DNA of 6,660 bases. Origin: JBBTVO01 sp038058335. GTDB taxonomy: Bacteria; Patescibacteriota; Microgenomatia; Levybacterales; UBA12049. The DNA lies in contig JBBUBI010000044.1 in assembly GCA_038058335.1 (NCBI GenBank), positions 1 through 6,660 of the forward strand, written 5' to 3'. The position numbers and the translations under genes were made by a program. The notes under the pieces were generated by a model. That model did not search any database. It worked only from the letters and a program-made list of their open reading frames with translations, and was not told the origin of the DNA. Shown one piece after another: positions 1-4,354 of this stretch (positions within the stretch are counted from its first letter, which is position 1; the number at the start of each line of letters is the position of its first letter).

Positions 1-24
1 GCAGCGGTAAGCCCCGCTGAGAAA

Positions 25-45
25 CCGAGGACTCTTAGTCCTCGG
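25..45. repeat. Perfect 9-bp hairpin, probably within degraded coding sequence
   Basis: CCGAGGACT (25-33) and AGTCCTCGG (37-45) are perfect reverse complements around a 3-base CTT loop. AAACC/GGTTT flanks (22-26, 47-51) could form alternative extra pairs. The downstream sequence (AGGTTTATTT) has no proper U-tract, so this is a poor terminator. It lies where the reading frame of the YfiH-like gene appears to break. It may be a terminator-like relic, coding coincidence, or an assembly-edge artefact. Confidence 0.45.
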
Positions 46-61
46 AGGTTTATTTGCAGTC

Positions 62-505
62 TTGCATGCTTCAACTGATGAGGGTCCGATTTTGGGTCTT
101 GCGCATTGGGGAAGAGATCAGTTGGACAGAAAGTTTGGAAAAGATGCAATAGATTATTTAAGCGGTCAAGGTTGCGATCCGCGAGATATAAAAATAGCTA
201 TTGCACCTGGGATTGGTCCTGAAAATTATTACATACAGGAAGCCGATATGGACAGAGTAATTCGTAATCCGCGAGAATGGGGTAGTAATATCGAAAAAAG
301 AGGAAATAAATTCCATCTGAATCTTTTGGGTTATTTACTTGAGCAGCTGGATGAGGCTGGTGTGAATGGCAAGAATATCGAGGCTTATGGAGTTGATACT
401 TATGAAGCAGCAGAAAGAGGAGAAGCATTTTCCTACCGTTACTCTGTAGCAACGGGACAGCCAAATAGAAATGGAAGAATGATAATTGCGGCCCAGCTCA
501 AGTAG
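62..505 (+). CDS. Divergent YfiH/polyphenol-oxidase-fold protein (Cu-oxidase_4 family), C-terminal part, 5' end broken or truncated
   Basis: The product resembles the C-terminal half of the YfiH/PgeF (laccase-domain, Cu-oxidase_4) family, which includes enzymes acting on purine nucleosides. Numbered from the TTG at 62, residues 9-17 (PILGLAHWG) match the family's HAGWRG region, 48-56 (APGIGPENY) the IGP..CY loop, and 108-140 (YGVDTYEA...FSYRYS...NGRM) the C-terminal CTY...FSYRR...GRM motif. Family members are about 230-280 residues, so roughly 100 N-terminal residues are absent. The frame stays open back to 11 and still looks homologous (GLLVLGGLFAVL at about 29-64), but a TAA at 8-10 closes it. 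Family cysteines are replaced: no ADC motif, ENY for CCY, DTY for CTY. The TTG at 62 is the only conventional start in frame and is a poor one. It is therefore a truncated gene, a frameshifted gene, or an edge artefact. Enzymatic activity is doubtful. Confidence 0.6.
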   Translation: MHASTDEGPILGLAHWGRDQLDRKFGKDAIDYLSGQGCDPRDIKIAIAPGIGPENYYIQEADMDRVIRNPREWGSNIEKRGNKFHLNLLGYLLEQLDEAGVNGKNIEAYGVDTYEAAERGEAFSYRYSVATGQPNRNGRMIIAAQLK

Positions 506-511
506 GAATCA

Positions 512-526
512 CTTGATTTTCTTCAC
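512..526 (+). repeat. Decayed copy (C0) of the dispersed intergenic repeat
   Basis: The first ten bases (CTTGATTTTC) are identical to the start of the four clear copies. The match then decays (TTCACC in place of CACCCC). It occupies the 27-base gap between two convergent genes, the same kind of position as copy C2. On its own it would not be significant; the location makes it plausible. Confidence 0.35.
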
Positions 527-532
527 CGAGTT

Positions 533-1030
533 TTAGAAGATTAATTTTAGAATTTCTTCTGAAGATAAAGTTCCGTCAATAAATTCAGCGTCTAGGGTTT
601 TTGCTTCTTTCTCATTTTTCTTGGCCCATTCAATTATCATTTTCTTCTGGAATGCGGTTTTGCCCATGGGATTTTTGCGGGTTTTATGATCGAGCCTTTT
701 GATAAGTATTTTGGCAGGAACTTTAAGGTAATAGATTTTATCAAACAGATCTGATATTTCAGGAATATTACCGGAGTGCCCAAACAGATAAATATTTGGA
801 TTCTTTTTAAGCAAGTTTTCCAAAAACCTTCTGCTCCAAAGAAATTCGTGATTTTCCATGAATTCTTTTCCGGCGTCTTTGGGGAAGGGAACCTTTTTCT
901 TTTCCCAGTTGTACCAACCGTGAAGCTCATCCAGTTCATCTGCATCGAATGCATTGCGTCCTGTTTGTCGAAACTTTTTGGAAAGAAAAGTTTTTCCGGA
1001 TCCTGATGTCCCCATAATCAATATTTTCAT
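533..1030 (-). CDS. Small P-loop kinase (adenylate/shikimate-kinase-like NTPase)
   Basis: This 165-residue, single-domain cytoplasmic P-loop NTPase has a clear Walker A motif at residues 7-14 (GTSGSGKT) directly after the first beta strand. D29 and D31 (FDADE) sit where small kinases bind the acceptor substrate. A hydrophobic strand ending in GHSGN (80-88) is in the Walker B/third-strand position. A basic lid-like segment (RLDHKTRKNPMGK, 112-124) would supply arginines and lysines to the phosphates. The length fits nucleotide, shikimate and gluconate kinase relatives, and the acceptor cannot be told from sequence. The ATG at 1028-1030 is favoured because a -10 hexamer TATACT (1037-1042, minus strand) ends six bases before it. 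The gene stands alone, convergent with the YfiH-like gene and divergent from the toxin-antitoxin pair. Confidence 0.8.
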   Translation of the reverse strand: MKILIMGTSGSGKTFLSKKFRQTGRNAFDADELDELHGWYNWEKKKVPFPKDAGKEFMENHEFLWSRRFLENLLKKNPNIYLFGHSGNIPEISDLFDKIYYLKVPAKILIKRLDHKTRKNPMGKTAFQKKMIIEWAKKNEKEAKTLDAEFIDGTLSSEEILKLIF

Positions 1031-1036
1031 AATTCA

Positions 1037-1042
1037 AGTATA
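1037..1042 (-). promoter_or_regulatory. -10 element of the P-loop kinase gene
   Basis: TATACT on the minus strand is followed by six bases (TGAATT) and then the ATG at 1030. Transcription would start at or next to the A of ATG, giving a leaderless mRNA. I see no convincing -35 hexamer. Confidence 0.5.
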
Positions 1043-1059
1043 CAATAAACAGGGAAGTG

Positions 1060-1085
1060 CTTGATTTTCCACCCCAACCAGCGCA
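1060..1085 (+). repeat. Dispersed intergenic repeat, full copy C1
   Basis: This is the 26-base unit beginning CTTGATTTTCCACCCCAAC and ending CAGCGCA. It is identical over all 26 bases to copy C3 at 2368. It lies between two divergent promoters (kinase and antitoxin). It has no internal dyad symmetry and no open reading frame of its own. Confidence 0.85.
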
Positions 1086-1101
1086 GGTTTCTTTTTGTGA
1101 A

Positions 1102-1130
1102 TTGACAAATTGTACAAAATATTGTACATT
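1102..1130 (+). promoter_or_regulatory. Promoter of the antitoxin-toxin operon
   Basis: A consensus -35 TTGACA (1102-1107) and a -10-like TACATT (1125-1130) are separated by 17 bases. The -10 ends six bases before the ATG at 1137, so the transcript should be leaderless. The operator palindrome lies in the spacer and overlaps the -10. Confidence 0.65.
1111..1128. promoter_or_regulatory. Palindromic operator in the toxin-antitoxin promoter
   Basis: TGTACAA (1111-1117) and TTGTACA (1122-1128) form a perfect 7-bp inverted repeat with a 4-base spacer, between the -35 and -10 and overlapping the -10. This fits the known autorepression of Phd/YefM antitoxins, which bind short palindromes in their own promoters. 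That the antitoxin binds here is inference. Confidence 0.7.
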
Positions 1131-1136
1131 TATATC

Positions 1137-1403
1137 ATGAGTAACTTTATGAATATATCAGATGTGAGATCTTCTCTTCCTGAAGTTGTAAATAAGGTAA
1201 GCAAGAATATGGATAGGGTCACGATTACAGTAAACGGAAAACCCAAGGCAGTGATGCTTTCTCCGGAAGAACTCGAGTCTCTGGAAGAGACTGCAGAAAT
1301 TCTCGCAATACCAAATATCAAGAAAGATCTTGAAGAAAGCCGAAAGCAGTTTAAAGAGGGAAAATTTGTTCTTCTCAAAGACCTTAGAAAGCTGAGACAA
1401 TAA
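1137..1403 (+). CDS. Phd/YefM-family antitoxin (type II toxin-antitoxin)
   Basis: This 88-residue protein neutralises the toxin encoded immediately downstream. Residues 5-50 (MNISDVRSSLPEVVNKVSK, then RVTITVNGKPKAVMLSPEEL) match the Phd/YefM DNA-binding, dimerising fold. Residues 51-88 are a charged helical tail of the kind that wraps the toxin. The reading frame stays open to a TTG at 1110, but that codon lies inside the promoter and next to the operator. The ATG at 1137, where transcription is expected to begin, is much the better start; the internal ATG at 1149 is a second possibility. The toxin ATG follows the stop after five bases, so the two are surely co-transcribed and probably translationally coupled. 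Autoregulation through the 1111-1128 palindrome is expected. Confidence 0.9.
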   Translation: MSNFMNISDVRSSLPEVVNKVSKNMDRVTITVNGKPKAVMLSPEELESLEETAEILAIPNIKKDLEESRKQFKEGKFVLLKDLRKLRQ

Positions 1404-1408
1404 TCTTA

Positions 1409-1657
1409 ATGGAAGTTGCTCTATCGGAAAAAGCCAAGAGAGACTACAAAAGACTTCCAAAATTTGCTATATCAAAAATTGAGAAAAAACTCGAGTTTAT
1501 TTCTCAAAATCCATATTCAGGTAAAAAATTAGGAGGCGAGTTAGGTAATTTTTGGTCCTTACGTGTTTGGCCATATAGAATTATTTATGAAATAAATAAA
1601 AAGAAGAAATTGGTCGAGATTCACAAAATTATACATAGACAAAGTGCATATAATTAA
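1409..1657 (+). CDS. RelE/ParE-family toxin
   Basis: This 82-residue basic protein has the RelE/ParE superfamily pattern. Two N-terminal helices (residues 5-33, SEKAKRDYKRLPK...KIEKKLEFI) are followed by GG.L..FWSLRVWPYRIIYEI (42-62) and the C-terminal IHKIIHRQSAY (71-81). R57, R77 and Y81 are the candidates for the basic and tyrosine residues that RelE-type mRNA interferases use on the ribosome. A ParE-like activity against gyrase cannot be excluded, but the HR..AY ending favours the RelE side. It is full length for the family. No strong Shine-Dalgarno is visible before the ATG, consistent with coupling to the antitoxin five bases upstream. The gene ends seven bases before repeat copy C2. 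Confidence 0.9.
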   Translation: MEVALSEKAKRDYKRLPKFAISKIEKKLEFISQNPYSGKKLGGELGNFWSLRVWPYRIIYEINKKKKLVEIHKIIHRQSAYN

Positions 1658-1663
1658 TCTTTC

Positions 1664-1682
1664 CTTGATTTTCCACCCCAAC
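1664..1682 (+). repeat. Dispersed intergenic repeat, 3'-truncated copy C2
   Basis: The 19-base core CTTGATTTTCCACCCCAAC is identical to C1 and C3, but the CAGCGCA tail is missing. It fills most of the 30-base gap between the convergent toxin and peptidase genes. A TTCTTATTT stretch just downstream, overlapping the peptidase 3' end, weakly resembles the block found after C3 and C4. Confidence 0.85.
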
Positions 1683-1687
1683 GTTTC

Positions 1688-2326
1688 TTATTTCGGATAT
1701 ATTCTAATTAAATCTCTTAGTTCAGGGTCGTTTCTTTTCTCTCTTTCAAATTTTGATGCTTCTCTTTCGCTTGGGTCTATGACGTATCTTGCGAAATCCA
1801 GAAAGTCTACAATCGAGGCCCCTAGATTGCTATACCAAAATCGATATTTTCCCGTAAAAAGGTGCACCGCGTGTCGCAATTCATGAATGAGAGTTCCGTT
1901 GAGCTCCCTAGATGCTCCGTTGCTGATTAGCTTGCTTGCTGTTTTGTATCCTCGCTCTTTCGGAGCAGCTTTTAAATAAGCTGGTAACTTTTTCGTATAC
2001 AATAATTTCTGGATCGATCTGGGTTTAACTTTTTTACCTCTCTGTATATCTCTTGCTTCCGTTAGGGCTCCATCAAATTGACTCCATGGTTCCTCAGCAT
2101 CAACAGAAATTTCAATATTATTGGGATCATCGTATTCAATTCCCCCTGCATCTTCCTGTAGATTTGAATTAATACGGATTTTTAATCTTGAAATATCTTC
2201 TTTGGAAACACTTTCATTTGTTAGCAATCCAACTATTCCTTCAGAGTCAACAGATATTGAATAAGGCGTATCTTGATGCCTAATTCTTTTTCCGTAAGTC
2301 ACTCTGAGCTTGGCTCGTTCAGTCAT
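1688..2326 (-). CDS. Putative HExxH zinc metallopeptidase (ImmA/IrrE- or SprT-like), function unknown
   Basis: The 212-residue protein contains TLIHELRHAVH at 145-155. H148, E149 and H152 form an HExxH zinc motif, and the ..EREASKFE.E segment at 187-195 can supply a glutamate as third ligand (E187 or E189), as in gluzincins and the ImmA/IrrE pattern. No signal peptide or membrane segment is seen, so it is probably cytoplasmic. Residues 1-110 are acidic, beta-rich and unrecognised. Although the frame extends to a GTG at 2380, I choose the ATG at 2324-2326. An extended -10 (TGGTATAAT) ends seven bases before it, and the longer version would read through that promoter and into repeat C3. ImmA/IrrE peptidases cleave repressors in mobile elements and stress responses; a similar role here is only a guess. 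It is flanked by repeat copies on both sides. Confidence 0.7.
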   Translation of the reverse strand: MTERAKLRVTYGKRIRHQDTPYSISVDSEGIVGLLTNESVSKEDISRLKIRINSNLQEDAGGIEYDDPNNIEISVDAEEPWSQFDGALTEARDIQRGKKVKPRSIQKLLYTKKLPAYLKAAPKERGYKTASKLISNGASRELNGTLIHELRHAVHLFTGKYRFWYSNLGASIVDFLDFARYVIDPSEREASKFEREKRNDPELRDLIRIYPK

Positions 2327-2333
2327 GGAGCGA

Positions 2334-2342
2334 ATTATACCA
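2334..2342 (-). promoter_or_regulatory. Extended -10 promoter of the putative metallopeptidase
   Basis: TGGTATAAT is read on the minus strand, with the hexamer ending seven bases before the ATG at 2326. There is no good -35, but an extended -10 does not need one. It decides the gene start and implies a leaderless transcript. Confidence 0.7.
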
Positions 2343-2367
2343 AAATTGAAAGAATTTTGGAGAAGAA

Positions 2368-2393
2368 CTTGATTTTCCACCCCAACCAGCGCA
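2368..2393 (+). repeat. Dispersed intergenic repeat, full copy C3
   Basis: All 26 bases are identical to C1. It lies upstream of the peptidase promoter and downstream of the unknown gene ending at 2445. Ten bases further on, TTGCTTATTTTGG (2403-2415) matches the promoter region after copy C4 with one T missing. Confidence 0.85.
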
Positions 2394-2444
2394 TAAATTT
2401 CCTTGCTTATTTTGGATGCGTAGATTACTACGTGGATTGTGGGG

Positions 2445-3107
2445 CTAAGGAGTAGTTTTGTTGAGCCACTTAAGCTTGGATACTCCCAATTCTATTGCAG
2501 CTTCAGGATCTTTTCTTTCTTTTCCAAAATACTCTACTATTTGAGAAAATTGTTCATCATCAATTTCCGGTATCATTTTGCTCGCCCATGCAAGAGCAAC
2601 AGATCTTCGGCCATCGTCATCAAGTACGATGGCATTTTGAATAAATCGGACTTGATTAACAGGGGGGAGCTTTTTCTTCTTTTTTCCCAATATCAATTGC
2701 GCACTTAATAAATAATATCCATCAATAATTCCCTGTCGCAATTCGTCCATTCTTTCTCCTATTCTTGACTTTAATCCTGAAGTAAGAGTTAATATGGATT
2801 CTGCACGCAGGCGGGCAATTTCTGGAGTATCTTCAGTTTTTTCCCAATCTATTTGTCCCAAAGAAATTCGTGCCATTCTTAACTTCTCTTCTTCGGAATA
2901 TTGAGGATCCGTTCTAATTTTCCTGAGAGCTTGGATAGTAAGATCAACGCCGGAACTGTTTAGTATTGCAATTTGCGAGGATTCTATTCCTGAATTATCT
3001 CCGTCTAAAGATGTCTGAATAGAAGCAACACCGAGAATAAGCATTTCTGCAGGTGTAAGCGATGCAGGGTCACGTCCTTCAAATCCAGTTAATTTTTCTC
3101 CTGCCAT
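2445..3107 (-). CDS. Protein of unknown function, helical, 220 residues
   Basis: I do not recognise this protein. It is soluble, with no signal peptide, membrane segment or cysteine pattern, and looks almost wholly alpha-helical. Around residues 15-40 there is LTPAEMLILGVASIQ followed by a polar DGDNSG stretch. Residues 55-125 are charged helices. A KKKKK cluster followed by LPPVNQ is at 142-152, and residues 155-215 form a second helical region containing DDDGRRSVALAWASKMIPE. The start at 3105-3107 is supported by a promoter (TTGATT, 16 bases, TATAAT) whose -10 ends 11 bases upstream, leaving only a very short leader. It is transcribed alone: a terminator closes the gene before it, and it ends about 50 bases from repeat C3. 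It could be a lineage-specific protein. Confidence 0.75.
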   Translation of the reverse strand: MAGEKLTGFEGRDPASLTPAEMLILGVASIQTSLDGDNSGIESSQIAILNSSGVDLTIQALRKIRTDPQYSEEEKLRMARISLGQIDWEKTEDTPEIARLRAESILTLTSGLKSRIGERMDELRQGIIDGYYLLSAQLILGKKKKKLPPVNQVRFIQNAIVLDDDGRRSVALAWASKMIPEIDDEQFSQIVEYFGKERKDPEAAIELGVSKLKWLNKTTP

Positions 3108-3118
3108 GATTTACAGTG

Positions 3119-3146
3119 ATTATATACCTTTTGTTTATGAAATCAA
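3119..3146 (-). promoter_or_regulatory. Promoter of the 220-residue unknown gene
   Basis: On the minus strand, -35 TTGATT (3141-3146), a 16-base spacer and -10 TATAAT (3119-3124). Eleven bases separate the -10 from the ATG at 3107, so the leader would be only a few bases and there is no Shine-Dalgarno. Confidence 0.7.
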
Positions 3147-3192
3147 ATTTTTTGTTTCAGTAGGTGAGCTATAGGAGTAGTTTTTTTGGGAA

Positions 3193-3226
3193 AAAGACTC
3201 ATTTGATTTTACTCAAATGGGTCTTT
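3193..3226 (-). terminator. Intrinsic terminator downstream of the secreted acidic protein gene
   Basis: A 14-bp stem pairs 3193-3206 with 3213-3226 around a 6-base loop. There is a single mismatched pair, T3199 with G3221, which can wobble in one of the two transcripts. On the minus strand the stem is followed by TTTTT and sits 16 bases past the stop of the 3242-3790 gene, so it ends that transcript. On the plus strand the following run is only TTT, so it acts mainly on minus. Confidence 0.8.
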
Positions 3227-3241
3227 CAATTGCAATCCTGC

Positions 3242-3790
3242 CTATAACAGAGCGCTTTTAAGTGAGTTTAATATATTTTCAATAAATTTCATAAATTCAT
3301 CTACTGATGAAAAAGTTCCTCTTATTTTTGCATCAATAGATACCTGCTGTTGTGTTCCTGTCGGAGCGACAGTAGGAGTTATAGTCGGATTTTCGGTTGG
3401 GGTAATTGATGGCGTTACGGTTGGTGTTTCAGTAGGAGTCACAGATGGTGTAATTGTAGTCACTGGAGTTGGGGTCGGTGAGACTGCTGTATCATCCTCA
3501 TCATCATCGTCTTCATCATGATCTCTTCCATGTTCATTCTTGTTATCATCATGATCATCATGATCTTCGTCGTCCTTACCATGATCGTCTTTGTCATTCT
3601 CCGCTTTTATCTTTATTATTATTCTATTATTATTCTCGACTATTTTAAATTCCCCTTCTGTCGTTACTTGCGCTCCATTCTCATTCTTTTTTTCATTTCC
3701 TCTTCCGTTTTCGTCAGCGAAGGTTAAGCTGGTTCCTGCAAGAATAAGTACTATAAGTGAAGTTAGGAAAATTATTGCGGATTTTTTCAT
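3242..3790 (-). CDS. Secreted Asp/His-rich protein with Thr-Pro repeats, likely ECF-sigma target
   Basis: The 182-residue protein begins with a classic signal peptide: KK at 2-3, a hydrophobic core at 5-23, and probable cleavage after A25 (SLTFA/DE). A short region resembling beta strands (EGEFKIVENNNRIIIKIKAE, 45-64) precedes an extreme Asp/Glu/His block at 65-100 (for example HDEDDDDEDD at 91-100), typical of low-affinity metal-binding segments. A Thr-Pro linker of irregular TPT/TPS repeats covers 101-146. A conserved-looking helix (SSVDEFMKFIENILNSLKSALL, 161-182, quoted by its ends SSVD and SALL) closes it. No sortase signal or C-terminal membrane anchor is visible. The ATG at 3790 is chosen over an upstream ATG at 3850, which would remove the signal peptide and cross the shared promoter. 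Divergence from the sigma gene suggests it belongs to that regulon, perhaps sensing or buffering cations. Confidence 0.75.
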   Translation of the reverse strand: MKKSAIIFLTSLIVLILAGTSLTFADENGRGNEKKNENGAQVTTEGEFKIVENNNRIIIKIKAENDKDDHGKDDEDHDDHDDNKNEHGRDHDEDDDDEDDTAVSPTPTPVTTITPSVTPTETPTVTPSITPTENPTITPTVAPTGTQQQVSIDAKIRGTFSSVDEFMKFIENILNSLKSALL

Positions 3791-3803
3791 GCTATGAAAG
3801 ATA

Positions 3804-3828
3804 TAACGAAAGCAAATTAATTTCGTTA
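3804..3828. promoter_or_regulatory. Palindromic divergent ECF-type promoter shared by the sigma factor and the secreted acidic protein
   Basis: TAACGAAA (3804-3811) and TTTCGTTA (3821-3828) form a perfect 8-bp inverted repeat with a 9-base spacer. On the minus strand it reads TGTAAC (3825-3830), 16 bases, CGTTAT (3803-3808), close to the AAC/CGT pattern of ECF-sigma promoters such as those of Bacillus SigX, SigW and SigM. On the plus strand it reads TATAAC (3802-3807), 16 bases, CGTTAC (3824-3829). It could instead be, or also be, an operator. That this sigma factor recognises it is inference. Confidence 0.6.
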
Positions 3829-3835
3829 CATATTG

Positions 3836-3844
3836 TGCTAGAAT
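3836..3844 (+). promoter_or_regulatory. Extended -10, second promoter of the sigma factor gene
   Basis: TGCTAGAAT has a TGn extension plus TAGAAT and ends six bases before the ATG at 3851. This is the same spacing as other first genes here and would give a leaderless mRNA from the housekeeping sigma factor. It would provide basal expression in addition to the ECF-type element just upstream. Confidence 0.5.
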
Positions 3845-3850
3845 ATCCAA

Positions 3851-4354
3851 ATGTATGATAAGGACTTTGAAGAATTGTATTTAGAGTTTTCAGACAAAAT
3901 TTATAAATACATATACTGGCAGTTGCGGGATCCTTATCTAGCGGAAGATTTTACAGGTGAGGTTTTTACAAGACTTTGGAAGAACTGGAAGAGATTTAAG
4001 CCGGATTTTTCCCAGGCATTTCTATTTAGAACTGCAAAAAACATTCTGATAGATCACTGGAGAAAAAATAAAAATAAAAAAGAAGTATCTCTTGAAACGT
4101 CGATAGAGCAGAGCATTGAACCCTCATACGACGAAAATCTCATAGAGGAAATTTCGAAAAACAATGATATCAAAGAGCTACATGAAGCAATCGGCGAACT
4201 ACCTGATAACTTAAAAGAAGTAGTAGTGCTTAGATTTATAGATGATTTGCCGGCAAGAGAAGTAGGAGAGATTATGGGAATCGCCGAAGGGAATGTCAGA
4301 GTCCTGCAATATAGAGCGCTTAAGAAATTAAAGGAGATAATAAAAAATGAATGA
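3851..4354 (+). CDS. ECF (extracytoplasmic function) sigma-70-family sigma factor
   Basis: At 167 residues this is normal ECF length, with only sigma regions 2 and 4. Region 2 spans about 9-76: the 2.2 helix DPYLAEDFTGEVFTRLWKNW (27-46) binds core polymerase, and the 2.3/2.4 helix FLFRTAKNILIDHWRK contacts the -10. An acidic, serine-rich linker follows at about 82-108. Region 4 spans about 112-165 (ELPDNLKEVVVLRFIDDL, then the helix-turn-helix AREVGEIMGIAEGNVRVL), reading the -35. It is the first gene of an operon and overlaps its anti-sigma gene by eight bases. Its promoter region contains an ECF-type palindrome, suggesting autoregulation, and a separate extended -10. TGA is the stop codon, evidence that TGA is not read as glycine in this organism. 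Confidence 0.92.
   Translation: MYDKDFEELYLEFSDKIYKYIYWQLRDPYLAEDFTGEVFTRLWKNWKRFKPDFSQAFLFRTAKNILIDHWRKNKNKKEVSLETSIEQSIEPSYDENLIEEISKNNDIKELHEAIGELPDNLKEVVVLRFIDDLPAREVGEIMGIAEGNVRVLQYRALKKLKEIIKNE
4331..4336 (+). promoter_or_regulatory. Ribosome binding site of the anti-sigma gene
   Basis: AAGGAG lies ten bases before the ATG at 4347, inside the end of the sigma factor gene. It is one of only two clear Shine-Dalgarno sequences in the window, both at internal operon genes. Confidence 0.7.

Noticed and set aside
25..51. Intrinsic terminator at the left edge
   Set aside because: The 9-bp stem is good, but the following AGGTTTATTT is not a U-tract and the sequence seems to be coding.
23..60. 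tRNA-Lys(CUU)-like anticodon arm: CGAGGA stem, CTCTTAG loop, TCCTCG stem
   Set aside because: The loop has U33 and a CTT anticodon by position, but no T-arm (no GGTTCNANNCC) or acceptor stem follows and no proper D-arm precedes; the same bases read as plausible YfiH-family codons.
1110..1136. TTG start extending the antitoxin by nine residues
   Set aside because: These codons lie inside the promoter and operator; the expected transcript begins at about 1137.
1644..1886. Plus-strand 80-residue ORF over the toxin/peptidase junction
   Set aside because: It overlaps the toxin end, reads through repeat C2 and lies antisense to the HExxH peptidase; no family pattern.
2327..2380. GTG start extending the peptidase by 18 residues
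   Set aside because: It would include the gene's own extended -10 and part of repeat copy C3; the ATG at 2326 has the standard spacing.
1060..2393. CRISPR array
   Set aside because: Repeat spacing is about 600-2700 bases with genes in between; there are no regular spacers or cas genes.
2414..2433. Small hairpin CGTAG-ATTA-CTACG as terminator of the 2445-3107 gene
   Set aside because: Only 5 bp of stem and no T-run on either strand.
3518..3797. Two plus-strand ORFs opposite the acidic protein gene (apparent hydrophobic proteins)
   Set aside because: They are antisense shadows of the Asp/His-rich and signal-peptide codons, with no promoter or Shine-Dalgarno of their own.
3791..3850. Upstream ATG extending the secreted acidic protein by 20 residues
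   Set aside because: It would bury the signal peptide and run through the divergent promoter palindrome.
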